From: Syntrophomonadaceae bacterium
GTDB lineage: Bacteria; Bacillota; Dethiobacteria; DTU022
Direction of reading: 5' to 3'
DNA: 9,157 bases
NCBI GenBank assembly: GCA_003566935.1
Contig: PXBM01000023.1
Location: 1-9,157 of the forward strand
Of this stretch, positions 1-4,920 are shown piece after piece. A program made the translations under genes and the position numbers. Below the pieces are notes generated by a model. That model had not been told where the DNA came from. It saw nothing but the letters and a program-made list of their open reading frames with translations, and made no database searches. The number at the start of each line of letters is the position of its first letter. Within the stretch, counting starts at the first letter, position 1.

Positions 1-252
1 GGCAGTTCACGCAACGGCAGAGATAGTAATGCCAAGCGTTTGGGTGTTAAACGTTACGGTGGCCAGGTAGTTAAAGCGGGCAGTATTATAATCCGTCAGC
101 GGGGCACAAAATTTCATCCCGGCTTGAATGTTGGTAAAGGCAGTGATGACACCCTCTTTGCCAAGGCAAATGGTCGTGTAGTCTTTGAGCACGATAGCCG
201 TGCGAAAAAACAGGTTAGTGTTTATCCTGAAGAGGCGGCAGTAGTTAGCTAA
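1..252 (+). CDS. rpmA: 50S ribosomal protein L27, 3' part (5' end outside window)
   Basis: Reading from base 1, the frame gives GSSRNGRDSNAKRLGVKRYGG and continues to a TAA at 250-252. This is the conserved core of bacterial L27, which sits near the peptidyl-transferase centre of the large subunit and contacts tRNA ends. 83 residues are visible; only the short N-terminus is missing. In Bacillota that part usually carries a short leader cleaved by the Prp protease, but this cannot be checked here. A TTG at 40 opens the same frame but is internal, since the conserved family sequence runs through it from base 1. The gene lies upstream of obg, as in most Bacillota, where the preceding genes are normally rplU and the Prp gene. 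Identity is certain from sequence; the N-terminal processing statement is family knowledge. Confidence 0.97.
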   Translation, partial: GSSRNGRDSNAKRLGVKRYGGQVVKAGSIIIRQRGTKFHPGLNVGKGSDDTLFAKANGRVVFEHDSRAKKQVSVYPEEAAVVS

Positions 253-261
253 ATGCTTTTT

Positions 262-285
262 GGCCCGGGTCTTGAGGCTCGGGCC
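262..285 (+). terminator. hairpin after rpmA, possible weak terminator or attenuator
   Basis: GGCCCGGG (262-269) pairs with CTCGGGCC (278-285), 8 bp with one G-U, around an 8-nt loop. The tail is only TTTGATT, a poor U-tract, so termination would be partial at best. It sits between the ribosomal protein gene and obg, where partial termination would lower obg expression relative to L27. The function is inferred. Confidence 0.5.
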
Positions 286-337
286 TTTGATTATAATATC
301 CTTTTACTAGGGCGACGCTGCAGGTGATCGTGGTCTA

Positions 338-1624
338 ATGTTCGTAGATGAATTAGAGCTTTTAGTACGCGGAGGCCGTGGTGGCAATGGTGTAGTCTCC
401 TTCCGGCGGGAAAAGTATGTGCCTAAGGGCGGCCCCGATGGTGGTGACGGCGGCGACGGCGGAAGTGTTTACCTGTGGGCAGACTTTTCAAAACACAGTT
501 TCTTAGATCTGCGCTATAAGAAGTCGCTGAAGGCGACTGATGGTTCGCATGGACGGGGTAAAGACCGTCACGGCGCAGCCGGCGCAGATTTATATGTTCC
601 GGTACCCCTGGGGACTGTGGTGAGGGACTCGAATAAAAATATCATTGCCGACCTAATTTCACCCAACCAGAAAGTACTGGTTGCAGCAGGTGGCAGGGGC
701 GGCAAGGGAAATGCCCGCTTTGCTAACGCACGACGCAGGGTTCCCCGCATCGCTGAAAAAGGATTGCCGGGCGATGAGAAAAATATCTATCTTGAGCTAA
801 AATTAATGGCCCAGGTCGGTTTAGTCGGCTTCCCAAATGCCGGCAAATCAACTTTACTCGGGCGCATTACTGAAGCCAGGCCAAAAGTGGCTTCGTACCC
901 CTTTACAACATTAACCCCTAACTTAGGCGTAGTAAAAGTTGATGACAGCAGCAGCCTTGTTGTTGCTGATCTGCCCGGCCTGATTGAAGGCGCTCACGAG
1001 GGTGCCGGATTGGGCCACCGTTTTTTACGTCATGTAGAAAGAAATTTACTCCTCCTATTCCTGATCGATTTATCACCCGAAGCACATCCCGATCCGGCCC
1101 AGGCCTACAGTTTATTAAAGGATGAGCTGAGAAAGTTCAGCCCTCAACTGGCAGACTATCCACATGTTATTGTCGGCAACAAAATTGACTTAACAGATGC
1201 CTGTAAGCAGTTGGAGGTGCTGCAAAAAGCAGTCAGCCACAGCGAGGGTGAGGAAACAAAAGTTTTTGCCATATCTGCTGCAACTGGAGAAGGGGTAGAA
1301 GACCTGGTGCGCTACCTGTTCAATCGTGTAAAATTGCTGGCAGAAGAGAGAGCAGCCCGTGATTTTCAGGAAGAGGCGGTTTTTGGCTTGGGTGGAACAG
1401 AAGAGCAACCACTTCAGGCTAACAAACAGGGCGATGTTTTTGTTGTTACCGGCACTGCAGTTGAAAAAATGGCGGCAAAGACCGATTTTGAAAGTGAAGA
1501 TGCTCTGCTGCGTTTTCAAAATTATTGCAGGCGCAGCGGCATTGATCAGCAGCTGAAAAAAATGGGTATTAAAGAAGGCGATACAGTGCGTATCGGTTTG
1601 GAAGAGTTTTACTACTACGAATAG
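338..1624 (+). CDS. obg: GTPase Obg/CgtA, ribosome assembly and stress GTPase
   Basis: A 428-residue protein with the full Obg layout. The glycine-rich Obg fold covers about residues 1-158 (GGRGGNG, GGPDGGDGGDGG). The G domain has G1 GFPNAGKS at 164-171, G3 DLPGLIEGA at 211-219, G4 NKID at 281-284 and G5 SAATG at 313-317. The C-terminal OCT domain runs from about 350 to 428, ending FYYYE. Obg proteins bind the 50S subunit late in assembly and connect GTP/ppGpp levels to growth and, in Bacillus, to the general stress response; these roles are family knowledge. The ATG at 338 is preceded by AGGTGAT (322-328) at good spacing and begins the conserved MFVDELELLVRGG N-terminus. The gene follows rpmA and is 19 bp ahead of nadD. 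No broken motif is visible. Confidence 0.98.
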   Translation: MFVDELELLVRGGRGGNGVVSFRREKYVPKGGPDGGDGGDGGSVYLWADFSKHSFLDLRYKKSLKATDGSHGRGKDRHGAAGADLYVPVPLGTVVRDSNKNIIADLISPNQKVLVAAGGRGGKGNARFANARRRVPRIAEKGLPGDEKNIYLELKLMAQVGLVGFPNAGKSTLLGRITEARPKVASYPFTTLTPNLGVVKVDDSSSLVVADLPGLIEGAHEGAGLGHRFLRHVERNLLLLFLIDLSPEAHPDPAQAYSLLKDELRKFSPQLADYPHVIVGNKIDLTDACKQLEVLQKAVSHSEGEETKVFAISAATGEGVEDLVRYLFNRVKLLAEERAARDFQEEAVFGLGGTEEQPLQANKQGDVFVVTGTAVEKMAAKTDFESEDALLRFQNYCRRSGIDQQLKKMGIKEGDTVRIGLEEFYYYE

Positions 1625-1643
1625 ATGAGAAAGGGAGATAAAA

Positions 1644-2294
1644 GTGTTTTTTTTAGAATCCCGCAGCAATAAGTCTGGAGGTCTGAATATTGGTTTAATG
1701 GGCGGAACTTTTGATCCCATACACATGGGGCACCTGGTTACTGCCGAGGAAGCAAGACAGCAGTTTGATCTTGATTATGTCATTTTTGTGCCGGCGGGTA
1801 TTCCTCCGCATAAAGATGAAGCTGCTATTTCACTGCCCGAACACCGTTACCTGATGACGTCCCTGGCGGTTATGTCAAACCCGTCTTTTTTTGTATCCAG
1901 GATGGAGATAGACCAAGAGCAGCCCACCTATACTATTGACACGGTGAGACATTTTGCCTGCGGTAATGAGCCGGGGCCGGAGATTTTTTTCATTACCGGG
2001 GCTGATGCAATTCTTGAAATATTTACCTGGAAGGACTACGAGGATTTGCTGCGATTATGTACCTTTATTGCCGTGTCGCGGCCCGGATACTACCTCGATC
2101 GGTTTTATGAATCCCTGGATCGCAGCTGTCCCGAAATGAGACACAAGGTGCACTTGCTGGAGATCCCCGCCCTGGCTGTTTCATCAACATTTATCAGGGA
2201 GAGAGTAGCTTTAAGCAAAACCATAAAATACTTAACTCCTGAACCGGTCGAACAGTATATTAGAAAACATGGTTTATATAAAAGTGGTCGCTAA
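1644..2294 (+). CDS. nadD: nicotinate-nucleotide adenylyltransferase
   Basis: Transfers AMP from ATP to nicotinate mononucleotide, giving deamido-NAD, in NAD synthesis in the cytoplasm. The 216-residue protein has the nucleotidyltransferase start GLMGGTFDPIHMGHL, with the HxGH motif at H27 and H30, and the late SSTFIRERV motif at 180-188 that contacts ATP. The GTG start at 1644 is chosen because AAGGGAGAT (1631-1639) sits 4-6 bp before it. This gives about 13 residues ahead of the usual family start. The in-frame CTG at 1683, nearer the conserved start, has its GGAGGT directly abutting and is unlikely. The gene lies 19 bp after obg, so it is probably co-transcribed. The yhbY-type gene often found next to nadD in Bacillus is absent. 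Confidence 0.96.
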   Translation: MFFLESRSNKSGGLNIGLMGGTFDPIHMGHLVTAEEARQQFDLDYVIFVPAGIPPHKDEAAISLPEHRYLMTSLAVMSNPSFFVSRMEIDQEQPTYTIDTVRHFACGNEPGPEIFFITGADAILEIFTWKDYEDLLRLCTFIAVSRPGYYLDRFYESLDRSCPEMRHKVHLLEIPALAVSSTFIRERVALSKTIKYLTPEPVEQYIRKHGLYKSGR

Positions 2295-2320
2295 ACTGGC
2301 TTTAATAACCTGCACTGGGT

Positions 2321-2326
2321 TATAAT
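2321..2326 (+). promoter_or_regulatory. possible -10 element before the RRM gene
   Basis: A perfect TATAAT lies in the 54-bp gap between nadD and the RRM gene, about 22 bp before the start codon. At 17-18 bp spacing the upstream hexamer (about 2297-2303, TGGCTTT) is a poor -35 and there is no TGn extension. Transcription from it would leave a leader of only about 15 nt. A secondary promoter is possible but not shown. Confidence 0.25.
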
Positions 2327-2348
2327 ATAAATGGAGGTGAAAGTTTAA

Positions 2349-2600
2349 ATGCAGAAGACTTTGTACGTGGGGAACATCCCCTGGAGCACCAAGGAAGAAG
2401 AATTACTGCAATTTTTTTCCCAGTATGGGGAAGTACTGGAGTGCCGGATTATCACGGAAAGAGCTACAGGGCGTTCCCGCGGCTACGGTTTTGTTGAAGT
2501 GAATGAAGACAATATGGAAGATATGTTGGAAAAAACCAATGGTGCTGAACTGGAAGGCCGCAAGCTTGTCGTCAACGAAGCTAAACCGCGTGAGCAGTAA
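2349..2600 (+). CDS. single-RRM RNA-binding protein (RNP-1/RNP-2 type)
   Basis: An 83-residue protein that is almost entirely one RNA recognition motif. RNP2 is LYVGNI at residues 5-10. RNP1 is RGYGFVEV at 44-51, with aromatic Y46 and F48 at the RNA-stacking positions, and Y6 is the matching aromatic in RNP2. Between them are the expected amphipathic helix (EEELLQFFSQYGEV) and strand, and the end EGRKLVVNEAKP is the usual beta-4. Small bacterial RRM proteins of this type are known from cyanobacteria and other phyla; they bind RNA, but cellular targets are mostly unknown. GGAGGTGA (2333-2340) precedes the ATG at proper distance. The gene is 54 bp after nadD and only 3 bp before yqeK, so it is probably translated with yqeK. 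Family assignment is firm; the RNA target cannot be read from the sequence. Confidence 0.93.
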   Translation: MQKTLYVGNIPWSTKEEELLQFFSQYGEVLECRIITERATGRSRGYGFVEVNEDNMEDMLEKTNGAELEGRKLVVNEAKPREQ

Positions 2601-2603
2601 TAA

Positions 2604-3176
2604 ATGAATTATATATCTTTAATGGAAGAAAAACTGGATCGTGAGCTTTTCGAGCATTGTCTAGGAACAGCAAAAGCTGCAGCTGAACTGGCTGAGCGAT
2701 ACGGGGTAGATTCCGAAAAAGCCTACCTGGCAGGAATTGTTCATGATTATGCGAAATCTCTTTCAGGGCAAAAACTGCTTGAACTAGCTGATCGGCTGCA
2801 GGTTCCTCTTGACCCTATAACCAGGCAGCAGCACAAATTGCTTCATGCCCCGGTCGGAGCTGTATTGCTGGAGAAAGAGTTGGGAATCAGCGATCCGGAT
2901 ATACTAAAAGCTGTAGCATTTCATACTACCGGTCACGATGGAATGAGTACTTTCGAAAAAGTACTTTACCTGGCGGACTATATCGAGGAAAACAGGCAGT
3001 TTGAAGGGGTGGAAGAAATCAGAAAGGCTGCTAAAAGTGACCTGGATCTGGCACTTCTCACTGCAGTTGACAGGGCAATCCAATCGATTCTTGACAGGTA
3101 CTTGATGCTGCACCCTAACTCGGTGGCTTTTAGAAATAGCCTGCTAAAAAAGCTGGCAGATGAGAATAAACTTTAG
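2604..3176 (+). CDS. yqeK: YqeK-family HD-domain hydrolase (bis(5'-nucleosyl)-tetraphosphatase, symmetrical)
   Basis: A 190-residue HD-domain phosphohydrolase. Metal-ligand candidates are H18, the HD pair H47-D48 (GIVHDYAK), H81 (LLHAPVGA), H107 and H111 (FHTTGHDGM) and D125 (LYLADYIE). The FHTTG and KVLYLADYIE segments are typical of YqeK rather than other HD proteins. YqeK of Bacillus is known as a symmetrical Ap4A hydrolase yielding two ADP; applying that here is by family. The ATG at 2604 follows the RRM stop by 3 bp and has no clear ribosome binding site of its own, suggesting translational coupling. The ATG at 2622 (MEEKLDREL) is the alternative but also lacks one. The gene lies between nadD and rsfS as in Bacillus, apart from the RRM gene upstream. 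Confidence 0.92.
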   Translation: MNYISLMEEKLDRELFEHCLGTAKAAAELAERYGVDSEKAYLAGIVHDYAKSLSGQKLLELADRLQVPLDPITRQQHKLLHAPVGAVLLEKELGISDPDILKAVAFHTTGHDGMSTFEKVLYLADYIEENRQFEGVEEIRKAAKSDLDLALLTAVDRAIQSILDRYLMLHPNSVAFRNSLLKKLADENKL

Positions 3177-3194
3177 ATTTGGAGGTGGTGCTGT

Positions 3195-3578
3195 TTGACA
3201 CAGAGCCAGGCCAATGGTTCCCGTGAATTGGCCTTATTTGCCGCGCAGTTGGCATCGGAGAAAAAAGGGCATGATTTAAACCTGCTTGAAGTCGGACAGG
3301 TATCGATTGTTGCCGACTATTTTTTACTGGGTACGGGCAACTCGGCTGTTCAGGTCCATTCAATATGTGATCACCTTATAGAAAGCCTGAAAAAAGAAGG
3401 GCATATTGCGTTACGTATTGAGGGATACCGGGAAGGCTGGTGGGTTGTATTAGATTACGGCGGGCTTGTCATACATATCTTCCAACCGGAAGCCAGGGCT
3501 TTTTATGATTTGGAGAGGCTCTGGGCGGATGCTCCGAGGTTGACCATTGAAAGTGATGAAGGCAGGTCTTTGGAATAA
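3195..3578 (+). CDS. rsfS: ribosome silencing factor RsfS (RsfA/YbeB/Iojap family)
   Basis: A 127-residue protein of the Iojap family. It binds ribosomal protein L14 on the free 50S subunit and blocks joining with 30S, lowering translation when nutrients are scarce (family knowledge). Diagnostic segments are VSIVADYFLLGTGNSAVQV, RIEGYREGWWVVLDYG and VIHIFQPEARAFYDLERLWADA. The start is a TTG at 3195, supported by GGAGGTGG at 3181-3188, the best ribosome binding site in the vicinity. The gene is 18 bp after yqeK, the standard Bacillota neighbour. The yqeM-type methyltransferase that follows it in Bacillus is replaced by an E1-like gene. An upstream in-frame start for that gene would overlap the rsfS end by 32 bp, but a later start is preferred. 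Confidence 0.96.
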   Translation: MTQSQANGSRELALFAAQLASEKKGHDLNLLEVGQVSIVADYFLLGTGNSAVQVHSICDHLIESLKKEGHIALRIEGYREGWWVVLDYGGLVIHIFQPEARAFYDLERLWADAPRLTIESDEGRSLE

Positions 3579-3594
3579 TCAAGATATAGGACAC

Positions 3595-3600
3595 AGGTGG
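3595..3600 (+). promoter_or_regulatory. ribosome binding site deciding the E1-like gene start
   Basis: AGGTGG sits 9 bp before the ATG at 3610. The frame stays open upstream to an ATG at 3547 inside rsfS, but that ATG is preceded by no good purine-rich site. The added 21 residues (MKVMKAGLWNNQ...) resemble nothing conserved. This supports 3610 as the real start. Confidence 0.65.
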
Positions 3601-3609
3601 CCGGACATT

Positions 3610-4476
3610 ATGGTTAATGATGAATTTAAAAGAATCTTAAATAAGGTTAGTGTGACTAAAACTAATCCCTCAGGCGAGGAGTACACTTCCTTATCCCTGG
3701 CTGCTTCCAAAGAGCTAGCAAGAAAAAATGGTTTCAGCAGACAGCAGGTAGAGATTGCCGCCCTGGAAAACGGGGTTGTGCCGGAAAGATACCAGCGCAG
3801 TACAGGTACCGTTGGTATAGAAGGCCAAATTAAGCTGCTTAAAGCAACTGTTGGAGTTGTTGGTGCCGGCGGCCTGGGTGGCTTTGTGCTGGAGCTTTTA
3901 GCACGTATGGGCGTGGGCCGGTTGCTGGTGGTAGATGATGATGTTTTTAGTGACAGCAACCTGAACAGGCAATTATTGGCCCATGAAAAAAACTTGGATT
4001 TTCCCAAGGCTGGAGCAGCCGAAAAGAGGATTTCTGAAATAAACGGGGCAGTGGCAGTAAAAGCTTACTGTCGTCGTGGTGACAGCTCTAACCTGCCCCA
4101 ACTTTTTGAAGGTTGTGACCTGGTTATTGATTGTCTCGATAACCTCTCATCCCGTTATGACCTGGAAGAAGCCTGCAGAAAGCTTAATGTGATTATGATC
4201 CATGGCGCCATTGCCGGCTTCATGGGTCAGATGGCTGTTATAAGGCCTGGAAAACCCCTGCTCGAGTCTATCTACGGATCCAGGTCTGAGAAAGCTGCAG
4301 ACCAGGGAGCTGAAGTTACACTGGGCAATCCGGCTACCACTCCGGCGATGCTGGCGTCCTGGCAGGCCAATGAAGCATTGAAAATCCTGGCAGGCTTGGA
4401 AGATGTCCTGCCCGATAATATAATGTTGATGATCGATTTACAATCGGGCCACCTGCATCGCGTGGAAATAGGTTAA
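3610..4476 (+). CDS. E1-like ThiF/MoeB/HesA-family adenylyltransferase of unknown substrate
   Basis: A 288-residue Rossmann-fold E1-like protein. Family features in order: YQRSTGTVGIEGQIKLL (about 61-77), nucleotide loop GAGGLGG (85-91), acidic DDD at 109-111, NLNRQ (117-121) with the ATP-contacting Arg/Gln, K133, and DCLDN (174-178). Late segments are HGAIAGFMGQMAVIRPG and LGNPATTPAMLASWQANEALKIL. Members adenylate the C-terminal glycine of a ubiquitin-like protein, as in thiamin, molybdopterin or siderophore pathways. Here the PCxxC-type segment that normally follows the IRPG stretch reads PLLESIYGS. So the zinc cysteines and the usual catalytic cysteine are missing. About 60 residues precede the core. 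No ThiS/MoaD-like gene is visible nearby. It sits 31 bp after rsfS and probably ends that transcript. The fold is sure; the substrate is unknown. Confidence 0.85.
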   Translation: MVNDEFKRILNKVSVTKTNPSGEEYTSLSLAASKELARKNGFSRQQVEIAALENGVVPERYQRSTGTVGIEGQIKLLKATVGVVGAGGLGGFVLELLARMGVGRLLVVDDDVFSDSNLNRQLLAHEKNLDFPKAGAAEKRISEINGAVAVKAYCRRGDSSNLPQLFEGCDLVIDCLDNLSSRYDLEEACRKLNVIMIHGAIAGFMGQMAVIRPGKPLLESIYGSRSEKAADQGAEVTLGNPATTPAMLASWQANEALKILAGLEDVLPDNIMLMIDLQSGHLHRVEIG

Positions 4477-4498
4477 AAGTAGATAAACCCGGTTCTTG

Positions 4499-4523
4499 AG
4501 TGCGTACCGGAAACCCGGGCACT
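4499..4523 (+). terminator. hairpin after the E1-like gene, probable weak terminator
   Basis: AGTGC (4499-4503) pairs with GCACT (4519-4523), and the inner CCGG (4507-4510) with CCGG (4515-4518) around loop AAAC. A 3-nt bulge (GTA) separates the two helices. The tail TATTCCTATT is T-rich but not a clean run. It lies between the end of the E1-like gene and the next promoter, where termination of the upstream transcript is expected. Confidence 0.45.
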
Positions 4524-4531
4524 TATTCCTA

Positions 4532-4560
4532 TTGACAAGCCTGCCGGCCCTGCATATAAT
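4532..4560 (+). promoter_or_regulatory. consensus sigma-A promoter for the T-box / tRNA-Ala / leuS unit
   Basis: TTGACA at 4532-4537 and TATAAT at 4555-4560 are both perfect, with an ideal 17-bp spacer. Initiation is predicted near 4566-4568, about 27 nt before the first conserved T-box leader bases and about 190 nt before the tRNA-Ala. This strength suits a stable-RNA gene whose protein output is then limited by a terminator. Confidence 0.9.
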
Positions 4561-4757
4561 GTTAAATGTACTCGAGGTGCCCATAGAAGTTTCGATGAAG
4601 GGAAACAGTAAGCAGGTAATTGTTACTTACAGAGAGCCGGTGGCAGGTGAAAGCCGGCAGACAAAAGTGCTGAACTCGTCCCGGAGATGCTGCGGTGAAT
4701 TAACTTAACCGCGGCCGTCTGACCGGCGATAACGGTTACAAGCGGGTAGCATAACGA

Positions 4758-4832
4758 GGGGCTGTGGCGCAGTGGGAGCGCGCTTCCTTGGCATGGAAGA
4801 GGCCGCGGGTTCAACTCCCGCCAGCTCCACCA
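4758..4832 (+). tRNA. tRNA-Ala (anticodon GGC), CCA encoded, nested in the leuS T-box leader
   Basis: All arms are canonical. Acceptor GGGGCTG (4758-4764) pairs with CAGCTCC (4822-4828), including G3-U70, the main alanine identity pair. The D arm is GCGC/GCGC with loop AGTGGGA. The anticodon stem is CTTCC/GGAAG with loop TTGGCAT, giving anticodon GGC at 4790-4792 (codons GCC/GCU). The variable loop has 5 nt. The T arm is GCGGG/CCCGC with loop TTCAACT. A73 and CCA follow at 4829-4832. Conserved T8, A14, G15, G18-G19, T54-T55-C56 and A58 are all present, so no base argues against function. Transcription should come from the promoter at 4532-4560, and the leuS T-box terminator downstream would serve as its terminator. 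RNase P and 3' processing would separate Stem I from the antiterminator. Confidence 0.96.
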
Positions 4833-4866
4833 CATGTTTCACCAATAAGGGTGGTACCGCGGGTAT

Positions 4867-4899
4867 AATCCGTCCCTTGACCGGGCGGATTTTTTATTT
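4867..4899 (+). terminator. T-box regulated terminator before leuS
   Basis: AATCCGTCC (4867-4875) pairs with GGGCGGATT (4883-4891), 9 bp with one G-U around a 7-nt loop, followed by TTTTTTATTT. Its 5' strand overlaps the bases CCGTCCCTT used by the antiterminator, so the two structures exclude each other as in standard T-box leaders. It would also end the tRNA-Ala precursor when leucine is sufficient. Confidence 0.93.
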
Positions 4900-4920
4900 C
4901 AACCTGGAGGTAAGATAACC

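Larger units (their letters stand above)
4594..4899 (+). promoter_or_regulatory. T-box leader (leucine-specific, CUC specifier) controlling leuS
   Basis: Stem I starts near GATGAAGGGA (4594-4603). It contains CAGTAA (4607-4612), the AGAGAG bulge (4631-4636), apical helix GCCGG/CCGGC (4636-4640 with 4654-4658) with GGTGAAA in its loop, and helix AGCA/TGCT (4611-4614 with 4668-4671). The specifier follows GAA and is CTC (4675-4677), a leucine codon, matching leuS downstream. Base pairing GGGA/TCCC (4600-4603 with 4679-4682) closes the stem. A second hairpin, TAACCG/CGGTTA (4706-4711 with 4733-4738), resembles Stem III. The antiterminator has AAGGG (4847-4851) with CCCTT (4874-4878), a 7-nt bulge TGGTACC (4852-4858), and GCGG (4859-4862) with CCGT (4870-4873). 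The bulge TGGT should pair with the ACCA end of uncharged tRNA-Leu. A complete tRNA-Ala gene lies between the second hairpin and the antiterminator, which is not normal for this class. Confidence 0.93.

Noticed and set aside
272..297. A possible obg promoter, TTGAGG (272-277) with TATAAT (292-297).
   Set aside because: The spacer is only 14 bp and the -35 lies in the post-rpmA hairpin; no other -35 fits the TATAAT.
1190..1726. A 178-residue minus-strand open frame across the obg end and nadD start.
   Set aside because: It is antisense to two clearly conserved genes, has no family resemblance and no ribosome binding site of note.
3547..3609. A longer E1-like protein starting at the ATG at 3547, overlapping the rsfS end by 32 bp.
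   Set aside because: The ATG at 3610 has AGGTGG at 9 bp. The extra 21 residues show no family similarity and the upstream ATG has no good ribosome binding site.
4496..4708. A 70-residue open frame ahead of the tRNA-Ala.
   Set aside because: It spans the promoter and the T-box Stem I, its residues look random, and the RNA features explain the region.
4758..4832. Reading the tRNA-like fold as an ordinary T-box Stem III rather than a tRNA gene.
   Set aside because: All four arms, invariant bases, G3-U70, anticodon GGC and the encoded CCA match a functional tRNA-Ala, and a separate Stem III-like hairpin exists at 4706-4738.
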